Assembly (NCBI RefSeq): GCF_002075885.1
Contig: NZ_MDET01000008.1
Coordinates: forward strand, 64,734 to 128,733
Length of the DNA stretch: 64,000 nt
Reading direction: 5' to 3'
Source of the DNA: Manganibacter manganicus
Lineage (GTDB): Bacteria; Pseudomonadota; Alphaproteobacteria; Rhizobiales; Rhizobiaceae
The notes under the pieces: generated by a model
Seen by the model: only the letters and a program-made list of their open reading frames with translations
Told to the model about the DNA's origin: nothing
Database searches by the model: none
In this document: piece after piece, positions 7,627-16,769 of the stretch
How the letters are laid out: the number at the start of each line of letters is the position of its first letter
Numbering within the stretch: the stretch's first letter is position 1
Made by a program: the position numbers and the translations under genes

Positions 7627-9153
7627 TTGAATGACCTTGTCGATCTTTTCGTGGTGGGTGGCGGCATCAACGGGGCCGGTATCGCGCGTGACGCGGCCGG
7701 GCGCGGGCTTTCCGTCATCCTGTGCGAGAAGGACGACCTTGCCGAAGGCACCAGTTCGCGTTCCGGAAAGCTGGTGCATGGTGGCCTGCGCTATCTGGAA
7801 TATTACGAGTTCCGGCTTGTGCGCGAGGCGCTGATCGAGCGCGAGGTGCTGTTGAACTCGGCCCCGCATATCATCTGGCCGATGCGCTTCGTGCTGCCCC
7901 ACAGCCCGCAGGACAGGCCGGCATGGCTGGTTCGCCTCGGCTTGTTCCTCTACGATCATCTCGGCGGCCGCAAGCGCCTGCCCGGAACGCGCGCGCTGAA
8001 CCTTGCCACCGCGCCGGAAGGCGCGCCGATCAAGGACATCTACAGGCGCGGCTTCGAATATTCGGATTGCTGGGTGGAGGATGCCCGCCTTGTCCTGCTC
8101 AACGCGCTTGACGCCAGTCAGCACGGTGCACGGATCCTGACCCGGACTGCCTGTATCGCGGCGCGGCGCGAAAATGGCGTCTGGTCCATCGATATGCGGG
8201 ACGGCCGCACCGGCGCTGTCACCACGGTCCGGGCGCGTGCGCTGGTCAACGCCGCCGGGCCATGGGTCAACGATGTCGTCAGCCAAATTGCCGGCCGCAA
8301 CGCCACCCGCAATGTGCGTCTGGTCAAGGGCAGCCATATCGTCGTGCCGAAATTCTGGGAAGGCAGGCAGGCCTATCTTGTCCAGAACCACGACAAGCGC
8401 GTCATCTTCATCAACCCGTACCAGAACGATCTGGCGCTGATCGGCACCACCGACATTCCCTATGAGGGGCGGCCGGAGGAGGTTTGCGCCACCACCAGCG
8501 AGATCGACTATCTGATCGAGGTGGTGAACCGCTATTTCAAGCGCCAGCTCACCCGTCAGGACGTCGTCCATAAATTCTCCGGCGTGCGGCCGCTTTATGA
8601 CGACAATGCCGACAATCCGAGCGCCGTCACCCGCGATTATATTTTCGAGCTTGACGCGCCGGAGGGCGCCGCGCCGCTGCTTTCGGTCTATGGCGGCAAG
8701 ATCACGACATTCCGCAAGCTGGCCGAGCACGCGCTGGAAAAGATCCAGCCCTTCTTCCCGCAAATGAAGAAAGGCTGGACGGCGCGCGCTTATCTGCCGG
8801 GCGGTGACCTGCCGAATGCGGATTTCGAACAGTTCCTCGGACAATTGCACAACGAATTTCCCTGGCTTTCGCCTTCGCTGCTCAAGCATTATGCGCGCAG
8901 CTACGGCACCCGCGCGCGGCAGCTTCTGGCAGGTGCGGGCGGCGAAGTCGATCTCGGCCGTCATTTCGGCGCCGATTTCTATGAGAAGGAAGCGGCCTAC
9001 CTGATCGAGACCGAGTGGGCGGTGACGCCGGCCGACATTCTGGAACGCCGCACCAAGCATGGCCTTCGCCTGTCCGGAACCGAGCGCAAGGCGTTCGACG
9101 AGTGGTTCGCCGGCTTCATGGCGAAGCCGCACAAAAGCGCCGCCGCGTCATAA
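7627..9153 (+). CDS. eryB: D-erythritol 1-phosphate dehydrogenase EryB
   Basis: A 508-aa GlpD-like FAD-dependent dehydrogenase. The dinucleotide-binding VVGGGINGAGIARDAAGRG motif is at residues about 9-27, followed by the GlpD signature T-S-S-R-S-G-K-L-V-H-G-G-L-R-Y-L. In the Brucella pathway it oxidises D-erythritol 1-phosphate to D-erythrulose 1-phosphate. The start is a TTG at 7627 with AAGGAA about 8 nt upstream; the nearby ATG at 7631 is in another frame. The gap from eryA is 24 nt. Assignment over glycerol-3-phosphate dehydrogenase rests on the eryA/eryC neighbours. Confidence 0.86.
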   Translation: MNDLVDLFVVGGGINGAGIARDAAGRGLSVILCEKDDLAEGTSSRSGKLVHGGLRYLEYYEFRLVREALIEREVLLNSAPHIIWPMRFVLPHSPQDRPAWLVRLGLFLYDHLGGRKRLPGTRALNLATAPEGAPIKDIYRRGFEYSDCWVEDARLVLLNALDASQHGARILTRTACIAARRENGVWSIDMRDGRTGAVTTVRARALVNAAGPWVNDVVSQIAGRNATRNVRLVKGSHIVVPKFWEGRQAYLVQNHDKRVIFINPYQNDLALIGTTDIPYEGRPEEVCATTSEIDYLIEVVNRYFKRQLTRQDVVHKFSGVRPLYDDNADNPSAVTRDYIFELDAPEGAAPLLSVYGGKITTFRKLAEHALEKIQPFFPQMKKGWTARAYLPGGDLPNADFEQFLGQLHNEFPWLSPSLLKHYARSYGTRARQLLAGAGGEVDLGRHFGADFYEKEAAYLIETEWAVTPADILERRTKHGLRLSGTERKAFDEWFAGFMAKPHKSAAAS

Positions 9154-9169
9154 ACATCGAGAGATTGCC

Positions 9170-10108
9170 TTGGCCTTCACGCTTTCCCTGAACACCAATC
9201 CGCTGGTCAACCGCTTCGCCGAACCGGACGATCTGATCGACGCCATCGCCTATGGCATCGGCATCCGCGACGTGCAGTTGACGCATGAATTTGTCAATCC
9301 CGGCTGGCCGGCGGCGACGATTACCAAGTTCGTGCGGTTGTTTCGAAACGCGCTGGCGCGCACCGGCGTGCGCATCACCTCCGGCATGACAGGCCCTTAC
9401 GGGCGGCTCAATCATTTCGGCCATCCGGACGCGGATGTGCGCCGCTATTACGTCGATTGGTTCAAGACCTTCGCCGACATTTCGGCCGAGCTTGGCGCGC
9501 CCTCGCTGGGCACGCAATTCGCGATTTTCACGCACAAGGATTACGACGACCCTCAGCGTCGTGCCGCCCTGATCGACATTGCGCTGGAATGCTGGCGCGA
9601 ATTGGCCGAGCATGCCAGGGTGGCCGGGCTTGAATATCTGTTCTGGGAACCGATGTCGGTGGGGCGCGAGTTCGGCCACACCATCGAAAGCTGTAGGGAG
9701 CTTCAGGCCCGCATCGACGCGGCCGGCTTGCCCATCCCGTTGAAGATGATGGTCGATATCGACCATGGTGACGTCACCTCGCCCAATCCGGCCGACATCG
9801 ATCCCTATGCCTGGGCTGGCGCATTCCCGAAACAGTCGCCGATAATCCACATCAAGCAGTCGTCGATGAACAAGGGCGGCCATTGGCCGTTCACCGCCGC
9901 CTACAACAAGGACGGGCGCATCGTGCCGCAAAAACTGCTGGAAGCGGTGCGGCAAGGCGGCGGCACAGATAACGAAATCTGCCTCGAACTTTCCTTCCGT
10001 GAGCGCGAGCCGGTCGATCGTCAGGTGGTGTCGATGATCCGGGAATCGGTGGATTTCTGGGCGCCCCATATCGAAACGGGTCGCGCCGATCTCATTGCGG
10101 CAAACTGA
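9170..10108 (+). CDS. eryC: D-erythrulose 1-phosphate 3-epimerase EryC
   Basis: A 312-aa TIM-barrel protein of the AP-endonuclease-2-like sugar phosphate isomerase/epimerase family. In Brucella, EryC interconverts D- and L-erythrulose 1-phosphate. Acidic and histidine metal-ligand candidates are visible in FWEPMSVGREFGH, MVDIDHGD and IHIKQSS. I place the start at the TTG at 9170: the frame upstream is the shadow of eryB, a GAGAG site precedes it, and the resulting length suits the family. It follows eryB by 16 nt. A bidirectional terminator lies just downstream. Confidence 0.85.
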   Translation: MAFTLSLNTNPLVNRFAEPDDLIDAIAYGIGIRDVQLTHEFVNPGWPAATITKFVRLFRNALARTGVRITSGMTGPYGRLNHFGHPDADVRRYYVDWFKTFADISAELGAPSLGTQFAIFTHKDYDDPQRRAALIDIALECWRELAEHARVAGLEYLFWEPMSVGREFGHTIESCRELQARIDAAGLPIPLKMMVDIDHGDVTSPNPADIDPYAWAGAFPKQSPIIHIKQSSMNKGGHWPFTAAYNKDGRIVPQKLLEAVRQGGGTDNEICLELSFREREPVDRQVVSMIRESVDFWAPHIETGRADLIAAN

Positions 10109-10110
10109 AC

Positions 10111-10142
10111 AAAAAACGCCGGCGCGATGGCCGGCGTTTTAT
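10111..10142. terminator. Bidirectional terminator between eryC and fba
   Basis: AAAACGCCGG (10113-10122) pairs perfectly with CCGGCGTTTT (10131-10140) across an 8-nt loop. The A run on one side and T run on the other let it work on both strands. That fits the convergent ends of eryC (plus strand) and the aldolase gene (minus strand). Confidence 0.85.
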
Positions 10143-10159
10143 TGGTGCAGGTGGGCTGG

Positions 10160-11224
10160 TCAGCCGAACTTCGGGTCGAGCGAGCCGGCCTTGTAGCGCC
10201 TGGCCATTTCAGCGACCGGAATGGGCCGGATCGACGAGGCGTGGCCGACCGTGCCGAACTCCTCGAAACGCTGCTTGCACAGCTTCGTCATCGCCGCCAT
10301 CGCCGGCTTGAGATATTTGCGCGGGTCGAACTCGCTCGGATCTTCCGAGAGCACCTTGCGGATCTGGCCGGTCAGCGCCATGCGGTTGTCGGTGTCGATG
10401 TTGATCTTGCGCACGCCGTTCTTGATGCCGCGCTGGATTTCCTCCACCGGCACGCCCCATGTCGGCTTCATCTTGCCGCCATAGGCGTTGATGATGTCCT
10501 GCAATTCCTGCGGCACGGAAGACGAGCCGTGCATCACCAGATGGGTGTTGGGCAACTTGCGGTGAATTTCCTCGATGATGTTCATCGCCAGCACCTTGCC
10601 GTCGGGTTTGCGGGTGAACTTGTAGGCGCCATGCGAGGTGCCCATGGCGATCGCCAGCGCGTCGACCTTGGTTTCGGCGACGAATTTCACCGCCTCGTCC
10701 GGGTTGGTGAGAAGCTGGTCATGGCTGAGCTTGCCCTCGGCGCCGTGGCCGTCCTCCTGGTCGCCCATGCCGGTCTCCAGCGAACCGAGCACGCCAAGCT
10801 CGCCCTCGACCGAGATGCCCCCGAGATGCGCCATGTCGGCAACCGTCCTGGTCACGCCGACATTATAGGCCCAGTCGCCCGGCGTCTTGCCGTCTTCCTT
10901 GAGCGAGCCGTCCATCATCACCGAGGTGAAGCCGGACTGTATGGCGGTCATGCAGGTGCCCGGCTCGTTGCCGTGGTCGAGATGCACGCAGACCGGAATC
11001 TGCGGATGGATTTCCGTCACCGCGTCCATCATGTGCTTGAGCATGATGTCGTTGGCATAGGCGCGCGCGCCGCGCGAGGCTTGCAGGATCACCGGTGCGT
11101 CGGTGGCCGCCGCGGCCTCCATGATCGCCAGGGCCTGTTCCATATTGTTGATGTTGAAGGCGGGCACGCCGTAGCCGTGTTCGGCGGCGTGGTCGAGCAA
11201 TTGTCTCAAGGTGATGCGGGCCAT
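10160..11224 (-). CDS. fba: Class II fructose-bisphosphate aldolase
   Basis: A 354-aa zinc-dependent aldolase of the CbbA/FbaA type. It shows the zinc-site motif HLDHGN (residues about 80-85) and the later [23 protein letters not shown] and [13 protein letters not shown] segments. It cleaves fructose 1,6-bisphosphate; related enzymes also condense erythrose 4-phosphate with dihydroxyacetone phosphate to sedoheptulose 1,7-bisphosphate. It lies inside the ery locus, convergent with eryC and divergent from eryR. GGGAGA precedes the ATG at 11224. Whether it serves erythritol breakdown or central metabolism is not shown by the sequence. Confidence 0.88.
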   Translation of the reverse strand: MARITLRQLLDHAAEHGYGVPAFNINNMEQALAIMEAAAATDAPVILQASRGARAYANDIMLKHMMDAVTEIHPQIPVCVHLDHGNEPGTCMTAIQSGFTSVMMDGSLKEDGKTPGDWAYNVGVTRTVADMAHLGGISVEGELGVLGSLETGMGDQEDGHGAEGKLSHDQLLTNPDEAVKFVAETKVDALAIAMGTSHGAYKFTRKPDGKVLAMNIIEEIHRKLPNTHLVMHGSSSVPQELQDIINAYGGKMKPTWGVPVEEIQRGIKNGVRKINIDTDNRMALTGQIRKVLSEDPSEFDPRKYLKPAMAAMTKLCKQRFEEFGTVGHASSIRPIPVAEMARRYKAGSLDPKFG

Positions 11225-11418
11225 TTTGTCTCCCTGGTCCTCAAAAACGCATTTCCTCTGGCGTCGGCCTCGAGAAAATCTCCCCTGGCGGCGCGCCGAT
11301 CCCGTTCGTTCATGGCCAAATGCCGGCGGTTTGTCGAGTGCTCCGCACCGGGCGAAGGGGTGGTGCTGACGCTACCAATCGATTTAGCCGGGTCACATCA
11401 AATTTGTAACATATAGAA

Positions 11419-11454
11419 ATATCAATATCACACATATAATGTTGATATTGATAT
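11419..11454. promoter_or_regulatory. Perfect 12-bp inverted repeat, candidate EryR operator
   Basis: ATATCAATATCA (11419-11430) and its exact reverse complement TGATATTGATAT (11443-11454) flank a 12-nt spacer. The spacer contains TATAAT (11435-11440), a consensus -10 hexamer. It lies 49 nt upstream of eryR in the 279-nt gap to the divergent aldolase gene. The AT-rich palindrome stands out in GC-rich DNA and looks like a DeoR-type operator. The rest of the gap shows nothing specific. Confidence 0.6.
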
Positions 11455-11503
11455 AAAGAATGGTGTATCAGGAACGTGGTTTGGCGCGAGGAATTTTTGA
11501 ACA

Positions 11504-12271
11504 ATGAAAATTGACGGGCGCAGGCAAGGCATCCTCGACCTGCTGATGGAAGCGGGCACTGCAACCGTGGACGAGCTTTCGGCACGTTTCGATGTTTCCC
11601 GCATGACCATCCACCGCGATCTCGACCAACTCGAACAGGAAGGCCTGTTGCGAAAAATTCGCGGCGGCGCCTCGATGCAGGCGAGCGGGCAGTTCGAAAG
11701 CGATTTTCGCTACCGTCAAAGGCTGGCAGGGCCGGAAAAACAACGCATCGCCGCCGCTGCTGCAAGCATGATCGGGCCGGGGCAGACGATCATCATCGAC
11801 GATAGTTCGACGGCTGGCGGTGTCGTGAAACATCTGGCCGAATTGCGGCCGCTCACGGTCATCACCAACAATCTGGCTGTCATTCAGGAACTCGCCGGCA
11901 CCGCCGGCATCACGCTGATTACGCTCGGTGGCCAGTACACCAAGAAGTTTCATGGCTTCTTCGGCCTGCTGGCCGAAGATACGCTGCGGTCGCTGCGCGC
12001 CGATGTGGCGCTGGTTTCGACATCCTCGATCCATGGCGGGTCGGCTTTTCATCAGGATCAGGAAGTCGTGCAGTTGAAGCGGCTGATGCTGAAGGCTGCC
12101 GCGCGCAAGATGCTTCTTGTCGATCACAGCAAGTTCGGCCGCCCCGCACTACATTTCCTGACGGAACTCGGCGCGTTCGATGCCGTGTTGACAGGCGCTG
12201 AACCGCCGGCGGATGCAAAAGCCGAGTTGGAAGCGGCGGACATAGATCTTACGATTGTCGAGAAGGATTGA
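11504..12271 (+). CDS. eryR: DeoR-family regulator EryR
   Basis: A 255-aa DeoR/GlpR regulator. The N-terminal winged helix has the family signature at residues about 23-50 (V-D-E-L-S-A-R-F-D-V-S-R-M-T-I-H-R-D-L). The effector domain includes IIIDDSSTAGG and TLGGQYTKKFHGFFG, which fold like a sugar-phosphate isomerase. Rhizobial ery loci carry a homologue next to tpiB-rpiB, so it probably controls these genes in response to a phosphorylated intermediate. GAGGAA precedes the ATG at 11504. The inverted repeat at 11419-11454 is a likely target. Confidence 0.8.
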   Translation: MKIDGRRQGILDLLMEAGTATVDELSARFDVSRMTIHRDLDQLEQEGLLRKIRGGASMQASGQFESDFRYRQRLAGPEKQRIAAAAASMIGPGQTIIIDDSSTAGGVVKHLAELRPLTVITNNLAVIQELAGTAGITLITLGGQYTKKFHGFFGLLAEDTLRSLRADVALVSTSSIHGGSAFHQDQEVVQLKRLMLKAAARKMLLVDHSKFGRPALHFLTELGAFDAVLTGAEPPADAKAELEAADIDLTIVEKD

Positions 12272-12279
12272 AGGCAAAA

Positions 12280-13047
12280 ATGGCGTCATACTGGGTCGGC
12301 ACAAGCTGGAAGATGAACAAGACGCTTGACGAGGCGCTGGCCTTTGCCGAGGCGCTTTCCGCGTTCGTGCCGAACCTGACGGACGTCATCCAGCCCTTCG
12401 TCATCCCGCCCTTTACTGCGGTGCGGGAGGTCAAGCAGGCGCTGGGCGCGACGCGCGTCAAGGTCGGCGCGCAGAACATGCATTGGGCCGATGCCGGCGC
12501 GTGGACCGGTGAGGTTTCGCCGTTGATGCTCAAGGATTGCAAGCTTGATCTGGTCGAACTTGGCCATAGCGAGCGGCGCGAGCATTTCGGCGAGACCAAC
12601 GACACGGTCGGCCTCAAGACCGCCGCTGCCGTGAGGCACGGCCTTATTCCGCTGATCTGTGTCGGTGAAACGCTGGCCGAGCGCGAGGTTGGCCGCGCCG
12701 ATGAGGTGTTGACCGCGCAGGTGCTTGCTGCCTTGCAGGAATTGCAGGCGCATGAGCTTTCAGCCGAAATCCTCTTTGCCTATGAGCCTGTCTGGGCCAT
12801 CGGCGACAAGGGCATTCCGGCGAGCGCCGACTATGCCGACCGCCGGCAGGAACTGATCAAGCAGGTTGCGGCGGACAGGTTGGGCCGAACCCTCAAGGTG
12901 CTTTACGGCGGCAGCGTCAATCCCGGCAACGCCGCCGAATTGATCGGCCAGCCGCATATCGATGGCCTGTTCATCGGCCGCTCCGCCTGGCAGGCCGAAG
13001 GCTATATCGACATTTTGAAACGCGTCTCGGTAGCGATTGCCGGCTAA
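12280..13047 (+). CDS. eryH: L-erythrulose 1-phosphate isomerase EryH (TpiB)
   Basis: A 255-aa triosephosphate-isomerase paralogue. Catalytic residues are in place: Lys11 in WKMNKT, His96 in GHSERR and Glu169 in AYEPVWAIG, with the phosphate loop YGGSVNPGN. In Brucella this paralogue (EryH/TpiA2) converts L-erythrulose 1-phosphate to D-erythrulose 4-phosphate rather than serving glycolysis. The ATG at 12280 has AAGG just upstream; a TTG at 12268 is the alternative. It follows eryR by 8 nt and precedes eryI by 44 nt. Confidence 0.85.
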   Translation: MASYWVGTSWKMNKTLDEALAFAEALSAFVPNLTDVIQPFVIPPFTAVREVKQALGATRVKVGAQNMHWADAGAWTGEVSPLMLKDCKLDLVELGHSERREHFGETNDTVGLKTAAAVRHGLIPLICVGETLAEREVGRADEVLTAQVLAALQELQAHELSAEILFAYEPVWAIGDKGIPASADYADRRQELIKQVAADRLGRTLKVLYGGSVNPGNAAELIGQPHIDGLFIGRSAWQAEGYIDILKRVSVAIAG

Positions 13048-13091
13048 ACCGGATCATCCAAGCCCGACCGCCCAAAAAAGGAGTAAAGAAA

Positions 13092-13529
13092 ATGAAAATC
13101 GCAATTGGAGCCGACAGCGCGGGCAAGCCGCTGCTCGACGTCATCGCCGCCCATCTGGCCAGCAAGCCGGAGCATCAGGTCACTGATCTCAGCCAGTCGG
13201 GCTATTATGCCGACCTGTCGGCCAGGGTCGGGCATGACGTTCTGGAGGGCAAGCACGAGCGCGCCATCCTGTTTTGCGGCACCGGCATCGGTGTGTGCAT
13301 TTCGGCCAACAAGGTGCCGGGCATCCGCGCAGCACTGACCCACGACACCTATTCTGCCGAGCGCGCCGCGAAATCCAACAACGCCCAGATCATCACCATG
13401 GGCGCGCGCGTCATCGGCCCGGAACTCGCCAAGGCGATCGTCGATACCTGGCTGGCCTCCGAGTTCGATCCCAAGGGGTCATCGGCCAAGAATGTCGAGG
13501 CCATCGACAAGCTCGACGCCGGCCGCTGA
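13092..13529 (+). CDS. eryI: D-erythrulose 4-phosphate isomerase EryI (RpiB)
   Basis: A 145-aa RpiB/LacAB-type isomerase. The active-site Cys62 lies in FCGTGIGVC, and the [15 protein letters not shown] segment is conserved. The usual GxDHAG start motif of ribose-5-phosphate isomerase B reads GADSAG here, with Ser in place of His. As I recall, the erythritol enzyme EryI has this too. It gives D-erythrose 4-phosphate, the pathway end product. A strong AAAGGAG site precedes the ATG. It is convergent with folC across a 41-nt gap that holds no clear terminator. Confidence 0.85.
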   Translation: MKIAIGADSAGKPLLDVIAAHLASKPEHQVTDLSQSGYYADLSARVGHDVLEGKHERAILFCGTGIGVCISANKVPGIRAALTHDTYSAERAAKSNNAQIITMGARVIGPELAKAIVDTWLASEFDPKGSSAKNVEAIDKLDAGR

Positions 13530-13570
13530 AGGTTGTGGGGAGGGGTGCGCCAGCCGCTCCTGCTCCCATT

Positions 13571-14902
13571 TCAGGTCGGCGGCGTGCCGTTATCGCCAAG
13601 CACTTGGCCTGCGAGATAGAGCGAGCCGCCGATAAGGATGCGCGGCGGTATGTCGCCTGGCCGCCATGTCTCGCGCAGCAGCTTCAGCGCGTTGGCCACC
13701 GAGTCCACCGGTTCGGCCGAGAGCCCGGCCTCGCCGGCGCGCGCCGCCAGTTCGTCATTGGGCACGCTGGCGTCGCTGAAACCGACCGGCACCGTATAGA
13801 CATGCTTTGCCAGTCCCTTGAAGGCGGCGAAATAGCCGGCCTGATCCTTGGTGTTGATCATGCCGGTGATGAGGAAAAGCGGCCTTGGGTTGCGCTCTTC
13901 CTGTTCCACCAGCGCTTCGGCGATCACCGTGCCGGCGCCGGGGTTGTGACCGCCGTCGAGCCAGATCTCGGAGCCTTCCGGAGCCATGTCGACCAGTTTC
14001 CCTTGCGTCAGCCGCTGCATCCGCCCCGGCCAGGTCACTTCGAGCATGGCCTTGTCCGCCGTATGCTGGTCGAGGGCAAAACCCGCCGCCTTGATCCCGG
14101 CAATCGCCGCAGCCGCATTGGCGAATTGATGGCGGCCGGGCAGGCGCGGCAGCGACAGGTCCATCAGGCCGTCATTGTCCTGATAGACCAGGCGGCCGTT
14201 TTCCTCGAAGGCGAGGAAATCCTGGCTATAGACGGCTGCCGGGCAGCCGAGCCGCGCGGCGGTTTCGACCAGAACTTCCAGCGCCGGCTCGAACTCCTGT
14301 GCGCCGATAACGGCCGGGCAGCCGCGCTTGAATATGCCGGCCTTTTCGGCCGCGATCAATTCGATCCGGTCGCCGAGATAGGCCTCGTGATCCATGGAAA
14401 CCGGCATCGCGATCGAGACCGCCGGGGTCTTGACGACATTGGTGGCATCGAAGCGCCCGCCAAGCCCGACTTCGAGAATGGTGGCATCTGCCGGATGCTC
14501 CGAAAACAGCACGAAGCCGACAGCGGTGAGGATTTCGAAAACGGTAATCGTCTCGCCGCGATTGGCGGCCGCGACGCGCGCGATCGCGTCGGCAAAGACG
14601 GCGTCCTCGACGAATTTGCCGCCGCCTTCAGCACCGATGCGGTAGCGTTCATGCCAGCGCACCAGATGCGGCGAGGTGTGCACATGGACCGTGTAGCCGG
14701 CGGCTTCCAGAAGCGCGCGTGACAGGGCGGCGCATGAGCCCTTGCCGTTGGTGCCGGCAATGTGGATCACCGGAGGCAGTTTATCCTGCGGGTTGCCGAG
14801 CCTGTCGAGAACGCGGCTGATGCGGTCGAGCGAAAGGTCGAAGCCTTTCGGGTGCAGCGTCAGAAGGCGCTCAATTTCGAGGTCGGCGGAAAGCGTGGTC
14901 AT
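13571..14902 (-). CDS. folC: Bifunctional folylpolyglutamate/dihydrofolate synthase
   Basis: A 443-aa Mur-ligase-family enzyme that adds glutamate to dihydropteroate or tetrahydrofolate in the cytoplasm. The P-loop GTNGKGS is at residues about 50-56, with HTSPHLVRWHER, the central EVGLGGRFDATN and the C-terminal DGGHNPGAG motif. The length is normal. It is last in the conserved trpF-trpB-trpA-accD-folC block, 63 nt after accD, and ends facing eryI. An AGGA site precedes the ATG. Confidence 0.93.
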   Translation of the reverse strand: MTTLSADLEIERLLTLHPKGFDLSLDRISRVLDRLGNPQDKLPPVIHIAGTNGKGSCAALSRALLEAAGYTVHVHTSPHLVRWHERYRIGAEGGGKFVEDAVFADAIARVAAANRGETITVFEILTAVGFVLFSEHPADATILEVGLGGRFDATNVVKTPAVSIAMPVSMDHEAYLGDRIELIAAEKAGIFKRGCPAVIGAQEFEPALEVLVETAARLGCPAAVYSQDFLAFEENGRLVYQDNDGLMDLSLPRLPGRHQFANAAAAIAGIKAAGFALDQHTADKAMLEVTWPGRMQRLTQGKLVDMAPEGSEIWLDGGHNPGAGTVIAEALVEQEERNPRPLFLITGMINTKDQAGYFAAFKGLAKHVYTVPVGFSDASVPNDELAARAGEAGLSAEPVDSVANALKLLRETWRPGDIPPRILIGGSLYLAGQVLGDNGTPPT

Positions 14903-14965
14903 GGAGATGGTCCTAAGCGCAATCAGTTCTGCGCATCATTACCGTTCGCGGCGCGCAATGTCGTA

Positions 14966-15889
14966 TCAGGCCTGTGGCCGCGCCTCCGGCTGGGCTTCCA
15001 CCGGCGGCAGGATTTCCGGTTCCGTCTCTTCCTCGACTGCCGGCTGCTTGAGCAGCAGCTTCAGCAGGCGGGCAATCGTCGCCTTCATTTCAAGGCGCGA
15101 CACCACCATATCGACCATGCCGTGCTGCATGAGGTATTCGGAGCGCTGGAAGCCTTCGGGGAGTTTTTCGCGGATCGTCTGTTCAATCACACGCGGCCCG
15201 GCAAAGCCGATCAGCGCACCGGGTTCGGCAATGTGAACGTCGCCCAGCATCGCATAGGACGCGGTGACGCCGCCTGTGGTCGGATTGGTCAGCACCACGA
15301 TATAGGGCAGGCCGGCTTCCTTCAGCCGGTCCAGCGCCACTGTCGTGCGCGGCAGTTGCATCAGCGAAAAAATGCCTTCCTGCATGCGCGCACCGCCGGA
15401 AGCGGCGAACAGAACAAGCGGGCGCTTGCGCTGCCGGGCGACTTCGAAGGCGTGCACGATGGCCTCGCCCGCGGCCATGCCGAGCGAACCGCCCATGAAC
15501 GCGAAATCCTGCACCGTGGCGACGACCGGCAGACCTTCGATCGTGCCCGTGGCATTGAGGATGGCGTCCTCGAGACCGGTCTTGGCCTTGGCCTCCTTGA
15601 GCCGGTCGGTATAGCGCTTCTCGTCGCGGAATTTCAGCGGATCGAGCGGCATTTTGGGATTTTCGATGGTTTCGTACTTGCCCTCGTCGAAAAAGAATTT
15701 CAGCCGCTCCTTCGCGGCGATCTTCATGTGATAGCCGGAGGCGGGAATGACGAACTGGTTTTCTTCCAGATCCTTATGGAAGACCATCTCGCCGCTCTCG
15801 GGGTCCTTGACCCAGAGGTTTTCCGGCATCTCGCGGCGTCCGAACATCGAGTTGATCTTCGGCCGGACGAAATTGGTGATCCAGTTCAT
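14966..15889 (-). CDS. accD: Acetyl-CoA carboxylase carboxyltransferase subunit beta
   Basis: A 307-aa subunit of the carboxyltransferase that makes malonyl-CoA with AccA. Core motifs include [38 protein letters not shown] and [11 protein letters not shown]. The N-terminal zinc ribbon found in most bacteria is present as a fold-length segment (residues about 22-55), but all four metal cysteines are replaced ([10 protein letters not shown] and [10 protein letters not shown]). The C-terminal tail is Glu/Pro-rich. It is co-transcribed with trpA upstream (35 nt gap). GAGGAA precedes the ATG. Confidence 0.93.
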   Translation of the reverse strand: MNWITNFVRPKINSMFGRREMPENLWVKDPESGEMVFHKDLEENQFVIPASGYHMKIAAKERLKFFFDEGKYETIENPKMPLDPLKFRDEKRYTDRLKEAKAKTGLEDAILNATGTIEGLPVVATVQDFAFMGGSLGMAAGEAIVHAFEVARQRKRPLVLFAASGGARMQEGIFSLMQLPRTTVALDRLKEAGLPYIVVLTNPTTGGVTASYAMLGDVHIAEPGALIGFAGPRVIEQTIREKLPEGFQRSEYLMQHGMVDMVVSRLEMKATIARLLKLLLKQPAVEEETEPEILPPVEAQPEARPQA

Positions 15890-15924
15890 CGCTTCAATTC
15901 CTCTTTGGCGAAGGGGTAGCCAAA

Positions 15925-16767
15925 CTATTCGGCGGCGGCAAGGCGCGCGGCCCGCACGCCCTCGGCCAGCCCGCTGACCAGCGTTGTGACCGCCCCGACG
16001 GGATCGGCGGTTATCTCGCCCTTTGCTCCAACAACATCGGCCACTGCATTGACGATCGCCGTGCCCACCACGACGCCGTCGGCACAGGCGCCGATGGTGC
16101 GCGCCTGCTCGGCGCTCTTGACGCCGAAGCCGACGCAGACCGGCAGGTCTGTATGGCCCTTGATGCGCGTGACGGCGGCGGCGACACGGTCGGTATCGGC
16201 CAGCGCCGAACCGGTGATGCCGGTCATCGACACGTAATAGACAAAGCCGGACGTGTTCTTCAGCACGGTTGGCAGACGCTTGTCATCCGTCGTCGGCGTG
16301 GCGAGACGAATGAAGTTGATCCCGGCCCTGATCGCCGGAATGCACAGTTCCTCGTCCATTTCCGGCGGCAGATCGACAACGATCAGCCCGTCGATGCCCG
16401 ATGTCTTCGCATCGGCAAGAAAACGCTCGACGCCATAGATATAGATCGGGTTGTAATAACCCATCAGCACGATCGGCGTATCGTCGTCGGTCTTGCGGAA
16501 CGCAGCCGCCATGGCCAGCGTCTTTTTCAGGGTCTGGCCTCCTTTAAGCGCGCGCAGGCCAGCCGCCTGGATTGCCGGCCCATCGGCCATCGGGTCGGAA
16601 AACGGCATGCCGAGTTCGATGATGTCGGCGCCGGCTTGCGGCAATGCGCGCATGATCGAAAGCGAGGTGTCGAAATCCGGGTCGCCGCCCATGAAATAGG
16701 TGACGAGGGCAGGGCGGCTCTCGGCCTTCAGCTTCGCCATGCGGCGGTCGATGCGGGTATCGGTCAC
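15925..16767 (-). CDS. trpA: Tryptophan synthase alpha chain
   Basis: A 280-aa TIM-barrel subunit that cleaves indole-3-glycerol phosphate and passes indole to TrpB. The catalytic Glu lies in [15 protein letters not shown] and the catalytic Asp in [24 protein letters not shown] and [11 protein letters not shown] bind phosphate. I take the GTG at 16767 as start, two bases after the trpB stop, with GGAG upstream. The ATG nine codons in is possible. The open frame extends further upstream only as the shadow of trpB. Confidence 0.92.
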   Translation of the reverse strand: MTDTRIDRRMAKLKAESRPALVTYFMGGDPDFDTSLSIMRALPQAGADIIELGMPFSDPMADGPAIQAAGLRALKGGQTLKKTLAMAAAFRKTDDDTPIVLMGYYNPIYIYGVERFLADAKTSGIDGLIVVDLPPEMDEELCIPAIRAGINFIRLATPTTDDKRLPTVLKNTSGFVYYVSMTGITGSALADTDRVAAAVTRIKGHTDLPVCVGFGVKSAEQARTIGACADGVVVGTAIVNAVADVVGAKGEITADPVGAVTTLVSGLAEGVRAARLAAAE

Positions 16768-16769
16768 GA

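Noticed and set aside
7631..7834. ATG at 7631 as eryB start
   Set aside because: It is out of frame with the FAD motif. The TTG at 7627 reads directly into the conserved N-terminus.
6907..9132. 741-aa minus-strand open frame over eryA and eryB
   Set aside because: It is antisense to eryA and eryB; the composition is typical of a shadow and no domain is seen.
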